From Edaphobacter sp. 12200R-103 (lineage in GTDB: Bacteria > Acidobacteriota > Terriglobia > Terriglobales > Acidobacteriaceae): DNA of 64,000 nt. The DNA lies in NCBI RefSeq assembly GCF_010093025.1, contig NZ_CP048114.1, positions 930,001-994,000 of the forward strand. The letters run 5' to 3'. Each line of letters begins with the position of its first letter. Position 1 is the first letter of the stretch. The position numbers and the translations under genes are program-made. The notes beneath the pieces were generated by a model. That model made no database searches. It saw only the letters and a list, made by a program, of their open reading frames with translations, and was not told the DNA's origin. Of the stretch, positions 50,383-60,144 are shown piece by piece.

Positions 50383-51825
50383 ATGGGCACAGGGATGAAC
50401 TCCAAACCTAGCCGCTTACTTATACCTGCCTTCCTTATCTTTGCCGCACTCGTGGTATCGCTGAACGCATGGCTGGGGTTCCGCGCCATCCAGTCGCTCC
50501 ACGATAGCGAATTTGCGGTAGCTCGCACCTGGCAGGTGATCAATCAGGTGGAAAGCATCATGGGCTCCGCAAAGGACGCGGAGACTGGCAGCCGTGGCTT
50601 CCTCATTACTGGAGATGATCGCTATCTCGAGCCTTATAAAGCCGCCCGGCAGCAGCTCCCTGAGGAGTTGGATCGCTTTGCCGGCCTTACTGCAGACAGC
50701 TCATTTGATACACGTCAGCTTACGGAGTTGAAGGCGGTGCTGGAGCAGCGGCTCAACCTGCTGCAGCAGGGAATCGATCTTCGTCGGGGAGACGATCGTG
50801 AGACAATACAAGCCCTTGTCCTGAACGGAACCGGGAAGAATGAGATGGACCATCTTCGGCGCATTGCCGATGCGATTGAGTCCGAAGAGAGGCGGTTGCT
50901 GGCGATTCGAACGGAAGCGGCCGATCGTGATAACCGGAAGGCGCACTACATCATTGCTCTTGCCAGCGCTCTCGATCTTCTGTTTATCGCATTCCTGTTC
51001 CGTTACTTTGCAACAGAGCGAGCAATGCGTCTGGCCGCAGAGATTGACGCACAGAATCTTCTTTTAGCCCGGCAGGAGGCGGACAAAAGAACCGAAGAGG
51101 TTCGTGCACTCAATGAATCTCTGGAACAAAGAGTGCGCGAACGTACCCAGGAGCTGGAGGCCACAAACCGGGAGCTGGAAGCATTTAGCTACTCCGTCTC
51201 TCACGATCTGCGCGCTCCGCTGCGTACGATCGATGGGTTCTCCTTAGCTTTGCAGGAGGACTACCAGGACTTGGTGGATACAACCGGGCGCGATTACATC
51301 CATCGCGTTCGCAGCGGCGTTCAGCGCATGGGGCAGCTGATCGACGCGCTGCTGCAGCTGTCGCGCATTACGCGAGCGGAGATTACGCGCGAGCGCTTCA
51401 ATATGAGTGAGCTGGCGAAGTCCGTCGCCTCTGTCTTGCAAGAGGAGAATCCGGAGCACAACGTGCAGTTCTTCATTGAGTCTGGCCTGGAGGCGGACGG
51501 AGACCCGCGTCTCATTCGGGTCGCATTGGAGAACTTCTTCGGAAATGCGGTGAAGTTCAGCTCCAAAAAGCCGGAGAGCATAATTGAGTTTGGCTGGCAT
51601 CCGGAAAAGAAGGCCTATTTCATCCGGGATAATGGCGCTGGGTTTGACATGTTTTATGCCAATAGACTTTTTAACGCCTTCAATCGTCTCCATGGGGATA
51701 AGGACTTCCGAGGCTCCGGAATCGGGCTGGCAACGGTGGCCCGCATCATTCACCGACACCACGGCACGCTCTCAGGAGAGGGGGTAGTCGATCATGGCGC
51801 CACATTCTGGTTTACGTTAGGATAA
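50383..51825 (+). CDS. CHASE3 sensor histidine kinase
   Basis: 480 aa. Two membrane helices (about 14-36 and 187-207) enclose a CHASE3 sensor domain ([20 protein letters not shown]). A coiled coil leads to HisKA ([19 protein letters not shown]) and HATPase_c ([23 protein letters not shown]), of the phytochrome-like kinase type. The next gene, 4 bp later, is a receiver of the Rcp1 type commonly paired with it. It is the first gene of a sensory operon leading into hemD. Confidence 0.9.
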   Translation: MGTGMNSKPSRLLIPAFLIFAALVVSLNAWLGFRAIQSLHDSEFAVARTWQVINQVESIMGSAKDAETGSRGFLITGDDRYLEPYKAARQQLPEELDRFAGLTADSSFDTRQLTELKAVLEQRLNLLQQGIDLRRGDDRETIQALVLNGTGKNEMDHLRRIADAIESEERRLLAIRTEAADRDNRKAHYIIALASALDLLFIAFLFRYFATERAMRLAAEIDAQNLLLARQEADKRTEEVRALNESLEQRVRERTQELEATNRELEAFSYSVSHDLRAPLRTIDGFSLALQEDYQDLVDTTGRDYIHRVRSGVQRMGQLIDALLQLSRITRAEITRERFNMSELAKSVASVLQEENPEHNVQFFIESGLEADGDPRLIRVALENFFGNAVKFSSKKPESIIEFGWHPEKKAYFIRDNGAGFDMFYANRLFNAFNRLHGDKDFRGSGIGLATVARIIHRHHGTLSGEGVVDHGATFWFTLG

Positions 51826-51829
51826 CGAG

Positions 51830-52255
51830 ATGACTGAAGCGACTAAGCTGATTCTCCTGGTGGAAGATGACCCGGACCATGAGCTGCTTACGATTCGAGC
51901 CCTGAAGAAGTCGAACATAGCAAATGAAGTTCGTGTTGCCCGGGATGGTGAGGAAGCTCTCAAACTGCTCTTCAGCGAAGATGCGATCCTACCCCAGGTG
52001 ATACTGCTGGATCTCAAGCTTCCGAAGATCGATGGTCTTGAGGTGTTGCGAAGGATTCGTGCCGGCGAGACGACAAAGTTTCTTCCAGTCGTAATCCTCA
52101 CGTCGTCTGACGAAGAACGCGACGTAGTTCGCAGTTACCAGCTTGGCGTTAACAGCTATATCCGCAAGCCGGTAAACTTCTCCGATTTTGCAGAGGCCAC
52201 CCGGCAACTTGGAATGTATTGGCTGGTACTCAACGAATGTGCCCCGCAGGTGTGA
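51830..52255 (+). CDS. Single-domain response regulator (Rcp1-like)
   Basis: 141 aa receiver: [20 protein letters not shown], phospho-acceptor Asp in [26 protein letters not shown], Lys in [11 protein letters not shown]. The spacing and the long first loop are typical of receivers that pair with CHASE3/phytochrome-like kinases. It has no output domain. It lies 4 bp after the kinase, and its end overlaps the next kinase gene. Confidence 0.92.
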   Translation: MTEATKLILLVEDDPDHELLTIRALKKSNIANEVRVARDGEEALKLLFSEDAILPQVILLDLKLPKIDGLEVLRRIRAGETTKFLPVVILTSSDEERDVVRSYQLGVNSYIRKPVNFSDFAEATRQLGMYWLVLNECAPQV

Positions 52256-53823
52256 CCTCAAATCGACTTCGAGTTCTGCTGGTTGAGGATGTTCCCGACG
52301 ACGCATTTCTCTTGGAACGGCATCTGCGCCGCCATGGCTATTCACTTGAGTTGACACGGGTCGAAACTGCGTCTGAGATGCAGCGGCAGCTCGAGCAGTC
52401 TTCTCCGCCCGATGTAATTCTCGCGGACTACAACCTACCCAGTTTCAGCGGGCCGGCTGCACTTAAGCTGCTGCATTCCACCAAGCTCGATATTCCTTTC
52501 ATCATGTTCTCCGGTGCGGTTTCTGAGGAGACTGCCGTCGATGCAATGCGGTCCGGAGCGCATGACTATGTCTCGAAACAGAATCTGGCGCGTCTCATCC
52601 CCGCAATTGAACGCGAACGCAATGAAGCCGTTACACGCAAAAATCGTCTTGCTGCAGAGCAGGCACTCAAGGCCAGTGAGGCCCGTTTTCAATCCCTTGT
52701 GGAAGCGCTGCCGCTGGGATTTCTGATCAGCGATTCTTCGGGGAAGATCATCTACACGAACGCAGCCATAGAACGCCTCCTGGGATACTCAGGCGACGAT
52801 CTTCTTTCCGGGGCGGTAACTCTCTTCGATATCTCTCCTCTTCTTGCCGAGCGTTTGAACGATCTGATCTCCTCTGCCTCCAGCTTGGAGCCCTTTGAGG
52901 CCGGCTGCGTAAAAGCGGACGGTCATTCGGTCGACACTCTGATCGGGATGTCGTTTCTCGACTCTGAAGCTGCTGAGGTCCGCAGACAGATCGCTATCTT
53001 TCTCGCCGACCTCTCCCTCCAGAAGAAGAGCGAGGAGCTCATTCGTCGCACGGAAAAGCTGGCCGTCGCCGGAAGATTTGCCGCGTCGATCTCCCATGAG
53101 ATCAACAATCCTTTAGAGGCAGTTACCAACTGCCTGTATCTGGTAGCGCAAGCCAACCTTCCCAGTGATGCCCGGCATTACCTGGAAATGGCCCAGAAGG
53201 AGCTGGATCGCGTCTCCCAGATCACCGTTCAGACCCTGAGATTTTATCGGGCTTCGACACGGCCCAGCCGCATCGACTTTGATGAATTGATTGAAGCTGT
53301 TGTAACGCTGTTAGATTCTCGCCTTCGACAGATGGAGATTGCGGTGATCCGTGATCTGAGAGTCGATGTTCCCGTCCTGGGCCATGATGGTGAGTTGCGC
53401 CAGGTTGTCGCCAATCTGGTGAGCAATGCCATTGATGCCGTGCAGCCCGGAGGCCGGATCCTTCTGCGAAGCCGGTCCAGCACGGAATGGACTTCTGGGC
53501 GCTCAGGAGTTGTACTGACGATTGCGGACAATGGAATGGGAATGGATGCTGATACGCGTGAGCGCATCTTCGAGCCGTTCTTTTCTACGAAGGACATTAC
53601 AGGAACCGGCCTCGGGCTCTGGATTTCGCGCGAAATCGTGATGAAGCATCGTGGCAGTATACGGGTCCGTTCCCGTCGCAGATCTTCCAATGGCCGGGCT
53701 GGAACCATCTTTCGGATCTTTCTCCCTCTCATGGACGAGACGGTTTCGCTGCAGGAGTTGCACAAGCCGGTGGAGGGCCTGCCAGTTCTTCCTGATCGAG
53801 AGACCGTAGCGAAGGTGTCCTGA
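52237..53823 (+). CDS. Receiver-PAS-histidine kinase
   Basis: 528 aa from the ATG at 52237 (frame open from 52219; GTG at 52252 is another option). Receiver ([20 protein letters not shown], Asp in [13 protein letters not shown], Lys in [10 protein letters not shown]), PAS (about 150-260; [20 protein letters not shown]), HisKA ([18 protein letters not shown]) and HATPase_c ([23 protein letters not shown]). It could take its phosphate from the first kinase, forming a relay. Its stop TGA is followed directly by the hemD ATG. Confidence 0.88.
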   Translation: MCPAGVTSNRLRVLLVEDVPDDAFLLERHLRRHGYSLELTRVETASEMQRQLEQSSPPDVILADYNLPSFSGPAALKLLHSTKLDIPFIMFSGAVSEETAVDAMRSGAHDYVSKQNLARLIPAIERERNEAVTRKNRLAAEQALKASEARFQSLVEALPLGFLISDSSGKIIYTNAAIERLLGYSGDDLLSGAVTLFDISPLLAERLNDLISSASSLEPFEAGCVKADGHSVDTLIGMSFLDSEAAEVRRQIAIFLADLSLQKKSEELIRRTEKLAVAGRFAASISHEINNPLEAVTNCLYLVAQANLPSDARHYLEMAQKELDRVSQITVQTLRFYRASTRPSRIDFDELIEAVVTLLDSRLRQMEIAVIRDLRVDVPVLGHDGELRQVVANLVSNAIDAVQPGGRILLRSRSSTEWTSGRSGVVLTIADNGMGMDADTRERIFEPFFSTKDITGTGLGLWISREIVMKHRGSIRVRSRRRSSNGRAGTIFRIFLPLMDETVSLQELHKPVEGLPVLPDRETVAKVS

Positions 53824-54600
53824 ATGCCCTGCGAGAGCCTTTCGCTTGCGAACCGGCGTGTCATGGTTACGAGGACAAAGGCGGGTTCCTCTGAACTCTC
53901 GGAGCATCTTCGCTCCGCAGGAGCTTCCGTCGAGATCGTTCCAACCATTGAGATCATCCCTCCGGTTTCTTATGGTCCTCTCGATGATGCTCTGGCAAAG
54001 CTGGACACATTCGACTGGCTCGTCTTCACGAGCGCGAATGCCGTCGATGTCTTTGCGGCCCGCCGCCCCGCCGCCATCTCCCCAGGAAATGTGGCGGTTA
54101 TTGGCCCATCCACGGGGCGAGCAATCGAGAGGCTCGGCATATCCGTTACGCTTCAGCCAGCCAGATATGTTGCAGAAGATCTCGCTGAATCTTTGGCGCC
54201 CCTGGTCTCAGGCCGTCAGGTACTTCTGATCCGGGCTGCGGTGGCGCGCGATGTCCTACCGCAGGCACTCGAAGATGCCGGAGCGATCCTCACGGTTGTT
54301 GAAGCATATCGAAATCGTGTTCCGACAAGCTCTGTTTCGCTCATACGGAAGATGTTCGCTTCTGCAGGGCAGGCTCCCGATGTGATTACCTTTACGAGTG
54401 CCTCGACTGCTCGGAACCTGATGGACCTGCTGGACAGGGCAGGGGTGCAACTCCCCAGCGGCATCCTGCTGGCCTCCATCGGTCCCATCACTTCGCGCGT
54501 AATGGTCGAATTGGGCCTCAAACCGGACATTGAAGCCGGAGAAGCCACCCTCTCTGCGTTGGCTGAGGCAATCTGTCACTACTTCAGAACAGCCGTGTAG
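53824..54600 (+). CDS. hemD: Uroporphyrinogen-III synthase
   Basis: 258 aa, with the family's two-lobed low-similarity pattern: RVMVTRTKAGSSELSEHLRS, WLVFTSANAVDVFAA, VIGPSTGRAIERLG, then ITFTSASTARNLMDLL and IGPITSRVMVELG. It cyclises hydroxymethylbilane with inversion of ring D. It is directly coupled (stop-start TGAATG) to the sensory operon instead of to hemC, which is unusual. The assignment is supported by hemA and hemC in the same region. Confidence 0.9.
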   Translation: MPCESLSLANRRVMVTRTKAGSSELSEHLRSAGASVEIVPTIEIIPPVSYGPLDDALAKLDTFDWLVFTSANAVDVFAARRPAAISPGNVAVIGPSTGRAIERLGISVTLQPARYVAEDLAESLAPLVSGRQVLLIRAAVARDVLPQALEDAGAILTVVEAYRNRVPTSSVSLIRKMFASAGQAPDVITFTSASTARNLMDLLDRAGVQLPSGILLASIGPITSRVMVELGLKPDIEAGEATLSALAEAICHYFRTAV

Positions 54601-54612
54601 TCCGAGCCTCTA

Positions 54613-55344
54613 TCAATCCGTCCCCGCATGAGAGGTCCAGGTTTTATCAGAAGAGAAGCAAAGTTTCTCCAGCGTACAGTCGATGCAGCGGGGCTTCCTT
54701 GCGATGCAGACCTGCCTTCCGTGATGGATCAGTTCGTGGGAGAAGCTGATCCAGTGATCCTGCGGGATGATCTTCATCAAATCGCGCTCGATCTTGTCCG
54801 GCGAAGTGTGCTTTGTAAGCTCCAGGCGCCGCGAAAGACGCATCACGTGAGTGTCGACCACAACGCCGTCCGCGATTCCGTACCACGATCCGAGAACGAC
54901 ATTGGCTGTCTTCCGCGCAACTCCGGGCAGGCGAAGGATCTCGTCCATGGTTTTGGGGATTTCGCCGCCAAATTGCTCAACGACGATACGCGCAGCTCCC
55001 TGAATCGATTTCGCTTTGTTTCTGAAGAAGCCTGTGGAGCGAATCAACTCTTCGATCTCCGGCAATGAAGCCTTTGCCATTGCTTTCGGGGTAGGGAAGG
55101 CGCGAAAGAGAGCTGGTGTGACCAGATTGACTCGCACGTCCGTACACTGCGCCGAAAGAATCGTAGCTACTGTCAGCTCCCACGCATTGCGATGATTCAG
55201 AGCACAGACTGCGTTGGGATAGGTCCGCTCCAGAATCGCGAGAATGGACGCGATCCGCTCCGGCGCAATCGGATCGCGTCTTTTTCGTGCGTTTTTTTGT
55301 GGCTGTTTTGCAGCCTCTTTGTTCTTTGATCTGGCAACCGCCAT
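54613..55344 (-). CDS. nth: Endonuclease III
   Basis: 243 aa. Helix-hairpin-helix LPGVARKTANVVLG, catalytic Lys/Asp region (VVDTHVMRLSRRL; the Lys is in the SAQCTD block upstream) and a [4Fe-4S] motif C-x6-C-x2-C-x5-C (CIARKPRCIDCTLEKLC). It removes oxidised pyrimidines from DNA. A basic 25-residue N-terminal extension precedes the domain. It follows hemQ by 3 bp in the same operon and is convergent with hemD. Confidence 0.95.
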   Translation of the reverse strand: MAVARSKNKEAAKQPQKNARKRRDPIAPERIASILAILERTYPNAVCALNHRNAWELTVATILSAQCTDVRVNLVTPALFRAFPTPKAMAKASLPEIEELIRSTGFFRNKAKSIQGAARIVVEQFGGEIPKTMDEILRLPGVARKTANVVLGSWYGIADGVVVDTHVMRLSRRLELTKHTSPDKIERDLMKIIPQDHWISFSHELIHHGRQVCIARKPRCIDCTLEKLCFSSDKTWTSHAGTD

Positions 55345-55347
55345 CGT

Positions 55348-56139
55348 TTATCCCAGACGATCCAGCATCTCGACTGGCGAGAGACGGACACAGCTGAAGA
55401 TGGGAGTGTCCTGCAGGGTATACATGCTGATCTCCGTCTCACGCAACTGCTGCACCAGATCAAGAAAGTCTTCCGGAAAGTTAGTCTCAAAGGCGACCAC
55501 GAACTCCTGATCGTCGAGCCCAAAGGAGTAAGTGGTGTTCAGCTTTACACGCGGATAGCTGAGCCCGATCCGGATGTGCTCATCCATCAGGCGCTTCCGC
55601 TCATCGGCGGGAAGCAGATACCAGGGGCGGGTCTTCCAGAACGGATAGATGAAGATGTATTTCTGTCCGCCGGGGCGAATGGCTCCACGGCCTTCTCCCT
55701 CACTCTCGTCCGGCCGGTCAATCTGGTATTGAGAGCGCTTTGTCATCGCGAGAAAGTTGTGCGGAGCGGTCAGGTAACCTCCGAGCGGAGTCGAGAGCAG
55801 TTCGCTGCGCATGCGATTCAGTTCATCAACCGCATAACCGATCGACCATATACACATATCCACGTCGCCGCGGGTGCCAACGGTGGAGTAGGTCATCGAC
55901 AGAAACTCGCCGGGACGATTCCACTTCTCCAGCACCTCGGCAAAGGCAGCCTTGTGCCGGGCACGTTCCTCTGCCGGAAGCCTCTTCCACTCAGGCATCA
56001 CCTTGTAAAAGCTGAAGCAGACGATCTGCCGCTTTATAGGACCCTTCGAGGGATCGTGCGCTTTCGCACTGTAGCTGCTCGCCGGCCTTGCGGGGGCGGA
56101 AACGGTCTCGGCACCAACGGAAGCGACTGTATCGGACAT
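55348..56139 (-). CDS. hemQ: Coproheme decarboxylase (chlorite-dismutase-like HemQ)
   Basis: 263 aa. The chlorite-dismutase fold is seen in QIVCFSFYKVMPEWKRLP, YPFWKTRPWYLLPADERKRL, MDEHIRIGLSYPRVKLNTTY (the conserved His and Tyr/Lys region) and DDQEFVVAFETNFPEDFLDL. The proximal histidine of true HemQ is the one in MDEH. It decarboxylates coproheme to haem in the coproporphyrin-dependent pathway. AGGAG, 9 bp before ATG. It is co-transcribed with nth. A didermic bacterium with HemQ is a useful taxonomic clue. Confidence 0.85.
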   Translation of the reverse strand: MSDTVASVGAETVSAPARPASSYSAKAHDPSKGPIKRQIVCFSFYKVMPEWKRLPAEERARHKAAFAEVLEKWNRPGEFLSMTYSTVGTRGDVDMCIWSIGYAVDELNRMRSELLSTPLGGYLTAPHNFLAMTKRSQYQIDRPDESEGEGRGAIRPGGQKYIFIYPFWKTRPWYLLPADERKRLMDEHIRIGLSYPRVKLNTTYSFGLDDQEFVVAFETNFPEDFLDLVQQLRETEISMYTLQDTPIFSCVRLSPVEMLDRLG

Positions 56140-56323
56140 GAGGCGATTCTCCTGAGGCGTGGGCCTTCTCCAGAACCCGGCCTCTGCGCCGGGAATTTCT
56201 TGGAAGGCGGATCACCTTCTATGGTAAAGCACTTGAAATTCCAAGTCATTTTGGCGCGTCTACGTCGGTTATAAGGCCTTAAAAGCATCAGAATTTCGTC
56301 TTGACCCGATATACTGCGACTGC

Positions 56324-56962
56324 ATGTCCGAAAAACTCATCACTCTGGTAGCCGGCTTCATCATCTCGGTTATCTCTGCTGGCGGATATATCGGTGTCGC
56401 TCTCCTCATGGGCATCGAGTCCGCGTGTATTCCGCTCCCTTCAGAGATCATCATGCCATTTGCCGGCTACCTGGTTCATACAGGTCAGTTGAAGCTGGTT
56501 TGGGTCGCCACGGCTGGCGCCATCGGATGCAATCTCGGCTCGATCCCAGCCTATTGGTTGGGCGCTTGGGGAGGACGTCCAGCCGTTGAACGATTTGGAC
56601 GATTTGTTCTATTGAGTCGCCACGATCTGGACCGTACGGAGCAATTCTTTCACCGGTTCGGTGGAATCACCGTTCTGGTCGCACGCCTCCTTCCCGTCGT
56701 AAGAACCTTCATCGCGCTACCTGCCGGAATCGCTCGGATGCCTCAGGTGCGTTTCCACCTCTACACCTTCATCGGATCCTGGCCCTGGTGCTATGTGCTG
56801 GCGTATGTCGGCATGAAGCTTGGTGATCGCTGGGAATCCGATCCGCGCTTCAAGGAGATCTTCCACCGCTTTCATCTCGGCGTGGAACTGGTTCTGGTTG
56901 CAGGCATCGTATGGTTCGTGTGGACGCACTGGCGCAACCGCATGCAGGCCGAAGAGGTATAG
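56324..56962 (+). CDS. DedA-family membrane protein
   Basis: 212 aa with five to six membrane helices. The family motifs are complete: an acidic residue in LMGIESACIPLPSEIIMPFA, GCNLGSIPAYWLGAWGG, and the arginine motif VARLLPVVRTFIALPAGIAR. DedA proteins transport undecaprenyl phosphate or other lipids across the inner membrane. A TATACT -10 (about 56309) leaves a very short leader, and no ribosome site is visible. Confidence 0.88.
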   Translation: MSEKLITLVAGFIISVISAGGYIGVALLMGIESACIPLPSEIIMPFAGYLVHTGQLKLVWVATAGAIGCNLGSIPAYWLGAWGGRPAVERFGRFVLLSRHDLDRTEQFFHRFGGITVLVARLLPVVRTFIALPAGIARMPQVRFHLYTFIGSWPWCYVLAYVGMKLGDRWESDPRFKEIFHRFHLGVELVLVAGIVWFVWTHWRNRMQAEEV

Positions 56963-57044
56963 CTTCCTTCCGATATCCGTACTTCGATTTGCTTCTCTGA
57001 AGCAATTTTCCAATCGATAGTTTGCGTTCGTTATTGCCATCCTG

Positions 57045-57086
57045 GCTGTCGCAATTCTGCCTATAGGCCTTGAGAATTGCGGCAGC
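57045..57086 (+). terminator. Long hairpin between dedA and ino1
   Basis: A 14-bp stem, GCTGTCGCAATTCT / AGAATTGCGGCAGC (one mismatch), with a 14-base loop that itself contains GCCTATAGGC. CTTTC follows. It may end the dedA transcript or act in the ino1 leader, 156 bp before its start. Confidence 0.45.
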
Positions 57087-57241
57087 CTTTCAGCATGAAT
57101 TTTTGCGTTACCGCTAAAGTCTCGTTAGCGTTTACGCCTGTAAAATCGGGCACTTTGGTTGCGTTGCTCTTTCACGCTGCTCCATACTGGCGCTTCCGTT
57201 CCCACGGAAAATCGTATCTACGGAAGGGTAGCTGCCAGACA

Positions 57242-58585
57242 ATGTCCATATCCCCCGCCGCCGGCAACGAAGCGGCCTCCAGCATCAGACCAGCTCAAGG
57301 AAAACTAGGTGTCATGATCCCCGGCATGGGAGCGGTTGCAACAACACTCATCGCCGGTGTTGAAGCCGTGCGACGCAGTTTCGCCAAACCGATCGGTTCC
57401 ACCTCACAGATGGGCACTATTCGCCTCGGTAAACGTACTGACGGTCGCAGTCCTCTCATCAAGGATTTTGTTCCGCTCGCCGCGCTCGACGATCTTGTGT
57501 TCACAGGCTGGGACATCTTCGGCGGTAATCTCTACGACGCGGCAAAAACTGCACAGGTGCTCGATCAGGATCACCTTCAGCAGATTCGCCCATTTCTCGA
57601 ATCCATCGAGCCGATGCCCGCCGCCTTCAATCAGCACTACGTCAAGCGGCTGGAAGGCAAGTCCGTCAAGACGGGAAAGAACAAGTGCGATCTCGCTAAT
57701 CAGATTCGCAACGACATCGCCGCGTTTAAAACGCGCACCGACCGGCAGGTGATGATCTGGTGCGGCTCCACCGAGATCTATATGGAACAGACGGCAGTGC
57801 ACCAGTCGCTCGCTGCCTTTGAAAAAGGCCTTGTTGAAGACGATCCCAGCATCTCTCCGTCCATGCTCTATGCCTGGGCCGCTCTCAAAGAGGGCATTCC
57901 ATTCATTAACGGTGCTCCCAACCTTACCGTCGACATCCCAGCGCTCAGGGAACTCTCCCGGCAGATGGAAGCTCCTATCTGCGGCAAAGACTTCAAGACC
58001 GGACAGACCTTCATCAAGACGGTGCTTGCTCCAGCCTTCAAGGTGCGGAATCTCGGCGTCTCCGGCTGGTACTCGACGAATATCCTCGGCAACCGGGACG
58101 GTGAGGTACTCGACGATCCGGAATCCTTTAAGACGAAAGAGGTCTCAAAACTTGGCGTTCTGGAATACATCTTCCAGCCTGAGCTGCATCCTGAGTTGTA
58201 CAAGGATCTCTATCACAAGGTCCGAATCAACTACTATCCCCCTCGCGGAGATAACAAAGAAGGATGGGACAATATCGACATCTTCGGCTGGCTGGGCTAC
58301 CCCATGCAGCTCAAAGTCGATTTTCTCTGCCGTGACTCCATCCTTGCAGCACCGCTGGCCCTCGACCTTATCCTCTTTATGGATCTTGCTGCCCGAACGT
58401 CTTCACTGCGCGGCCTTGGAATTCAGGAGTGGCTCAGCTTCTACTTCAAGGATCCCGATTCTGCGCCAGGTGTTTATCCGGAGCATGACCTCTTCATCCA
58501 GAATATGAAGCTGAAGAATACTCTGCGTCACATCATGGGTGAGGATCTGATTACGCATCTCGGCCTGGACTACTACGGAGAGTAG
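57242..58585 (+). CDS. ino1: myo-Inositol-1-phosphate synthase
   Basis: 447 aa from the ATG at 57242; the open frame to 57077 includes the hairpin and is unlike the family. NAD-binding motif GVMIPGMGAVATTLIAGVEA; the conserved NGAPNLTVDIPAL and GKDFKTGQTFIKTVLAP blocks hold the catalytic lysines. It converts glucose-6-phosphate to inositol-1-phosphate, for inositol lipids or compatible solutes. It is a single-gene unit with no neighbour of the pathway, convergent with the flagellar operon. Confidence 0.92.
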   Translation: MSISPAAGNEAASSIRPAQGKLGVMIPGMGAVATTLIAGVEAVRRSFAKPIGSTSQMGTIRLGKRTDGRSPLIKDFVPLAALDDLVFTGWDIFGGNLYDAAKTAQVLDQDHLQQIRPFLESIEPMPAAFNQHYVKRLEGKSVKTGKNKCDLANQIRNDIAAFKTRTDRQVMIWCGSTEIYMEQTAVHQSLAAFEKGLVEDDPSISPSMLYAWAALKEGIPFINGAPNLTVDIPALRELSRQMEAPICGKDFKTGQTFIKTVLAPAFKVRNLGVSGWYSTNILGNRDGEVLDDPESFKTKEVSKLGVLEYIFQPELHPELYKDLYHKVRINYYPPRGDNKEGWDNIDIFGWLGYPMQLKVDFLCRDSILAAPLALDLILFMDLAARTSSLRGLGIQEWLSFYFKDPDSAPGVYPEHDLFIQNMKLKNTLRHIMGEDLITHLGLDYYGE

Positions 58586-58611
58586 CCCCCTCGGCTTTTG
58601 CATGAACTGGC

Positions 58612-58642
58612 GGCTGCAGCTCATAAAAGCTGTGGCCGTTTT
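58612..58642. terminator. Hairpin between convergent ino1 and flagellar operon
   Basis: GGCTGCAGCT / AGCTGTGGCC (two mismatches) with loop CATAAA, then GTTTT. Weak, but placed correctly to stop ino1, and possibly the flagellar operon in reverse. Confidence 0.35.
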
Positions 58643-58649
58643 GCATCTT

Positions 58650-58988
58650 TCAGGATCGATGCAGGTCCATTGAGGCTGTCTTTGGCTGCATCTTGTTATG
58701 CTCGGCAGTGACCTGTTGTATCACCTGCCGCGCAATTCCAAGTCCGCCGCCTTTGGCGATCGCAGTCGCAACAGCCTGTACTCCAAAGCTGTTGATGGTG
58801 TCTTCGCTGCCGTCTGAGCCCTGTTCTTCGCTGTTCCACGTTCCATCGGAATTGCCGGTACGCATTGGCTTCAGCATCTCCTGCAGCAGTATGCCTTCAA
58901 ACTGCTGCGCCGCATCGGCAAGCCTGGCTCGGTTATTGCTGTCGTTGTTTGCGGTCGTTTGTGCAGGTATAGCGCCTTGAATCATCAT
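58650..58988 (-). CDS. flgJ: FlgJ-like rod assembly protein without muramidase domain
   Basis: 112 aa. The rod-binding domain is seen as AAQQFEGILLQEMLKPMRTG and the C-terminal helix VATAIAKGGGLGIARQVIQQ. The muramidase domain of enterobacterial FlgJ is absent, as in many non-enteric bacteria, so a separate lytic enzyme must open the cell wall for the rod. It overlaps flgI by ATGA and is the last gene of the operon. Confidence 0.82.
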   Translation of the reverse strand: MMIQGAIPAQTTANNDSNNRARLADAAQQFEGILLQEMLKPMRTGNSDGTWNSEEQGSDGSEDTINSFGVQAVATAIAKGGGLGIARQVIQQVTAEHNKMQPKTASMDLHRS

Positions 58989-60130
58989 TGGACTTCGATC
59001 TCCGCTTCGAGTGCTCCGGCTGATTTCATCGCCTGCAGAATGGAAATCACGTCTCTGGCCGAGGCTCCGATGGCCTGCAGACTCCGAACGAGATCATCGA
59101 CCGTAGCGCCCTGTTTCAGGTCAATACGATTGACCGGTTTATCGATTGCGTCCACGTTCGTCTGCTGGACCACTTTCGTACTTCCGTCTGAAAAAGGTCC
59201 GGGCTGCGAGACCTGAAATTCGCTGACGACGTTGACCGCAAGTCCGCCGTGCAGGATCGATACCGGCTGTAGAACGACCCGACCGCCAATAACCACTGTT
59301 CCAGTACGCTCGTTGACGATAACTTTCGCGCGAGGATAGATCGGAACTTCAACCGACTCAACATCCGCGAGAAAGGCCGGAACCTCTTCACCGGGACTGA
59401 CATTCAACGTGACGCGCCGGCTGTCGAGAGGATGAGCAACGGCGCGGCCAAGCTTCTCATTGATCGAGTTCGCCACAGCCTCAGCGCTGCGAAAGTCGGC
59501 GTCGTTTAATAGAAGAGAAAATTGATTTCGATGATCAATGTCGAGTGGAACCGGACGTTCGACAATCGCCCCATACGGGACGCGAGCCGTGTTGGGATGA
59601 TTCATCTGCTTGACGTTGCCATTGACGCTGATCGCATAGCCCCCAACGACCAGCGGCCCTTGTGCCTGCGCGTAGATATTGCCATCCGCGCCGTAGAGCG
59701 GAGTCATCAGCAACAGCCCGCCTTCAAGGCTGCGAGCGTCACCCGCCGATGATACGGTGATATCGAGCTTAGTGCCAGAACGTGAAAATGGGGGAAGTGT
59801 GGCAGACACAAACACTGCTGCCAAATTTTGAACACGAATAGATCTGGCCGGTACGCTCACACCCATCCGCAGCAGAGTTGAGGCGAGCGTCTGAATTGGA
59901 AACGTCGTCTGCTGGCTGTCCCCGGTGCCTTGCAGACCGACGACAATTCCGTAACCCACCAGTTGGTTGTCACGAATCCCCTCAATCGTAGCAATGTCTT
60001 TTACGCGCGCAAGTTTCTGACTGGGATCGAGGGCACGACCCGGTATGCCACCAATTACGAGGAATGATAGCGCAAGATAAAACAGGGGACGCGCGATGAA
60101 AAAGTTCGAATGCCGGCGGGAATTCTTCAT
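58985..60130 (-). CDS. flgI: Flagellar P-ring protein
   Basis: 381 aa with an N-terminal signal segment (LFYLALSFLVIGGIPGRAL). RVKDIATIEGIRDNQLVGYG and GLQGTGDSQQTTFPIQTLAS are the diagnostic opening, and VIVNERTGTVVIGGRVVLQP the conserved C-terminal block. It polymerises in the periplasm around the rod. The P ring implies a Gram-negative envelope. It lies between flgH (15-bp gap) and flgJ (4-bp overlap). Confidence 0.96.
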   Translation of the reverse strand: MKNSRRHSNFFIARPLFYLALSFLVIGGIPGRALDPSQKLARVKDIATIEGIRDNQLVGYGIVVGLQGTGDSQQTTFPIQTLASTLLRMGVSVPARSIRVQNLAAVFVSATLPPFSRSGTKLDITVSSAGDARSLEGGLLLMTPLYGADGNIYAQAQGPLVVGGYAISVNGNVKQMNHPNTARVPYGAIVERPVPLDIDHRNQFSLLLNDADFRSAEAVANSINEKLGRAVAHPLDSRRVTLNVSPGEEVPAFLADVESVEVPIYPRAKVIVNERTGTVVIGGRVVLQPVSILHGGLAVNVVSEFQVSQPGPFSDGSTKVVQQTNVDAIDKPVNRIDLKQGATVDDLVRSLQAIGASARDVISILQAMKSAGALEAEIEVQ

Positions 60131-60144
60131 GATCCAGATCCTTG

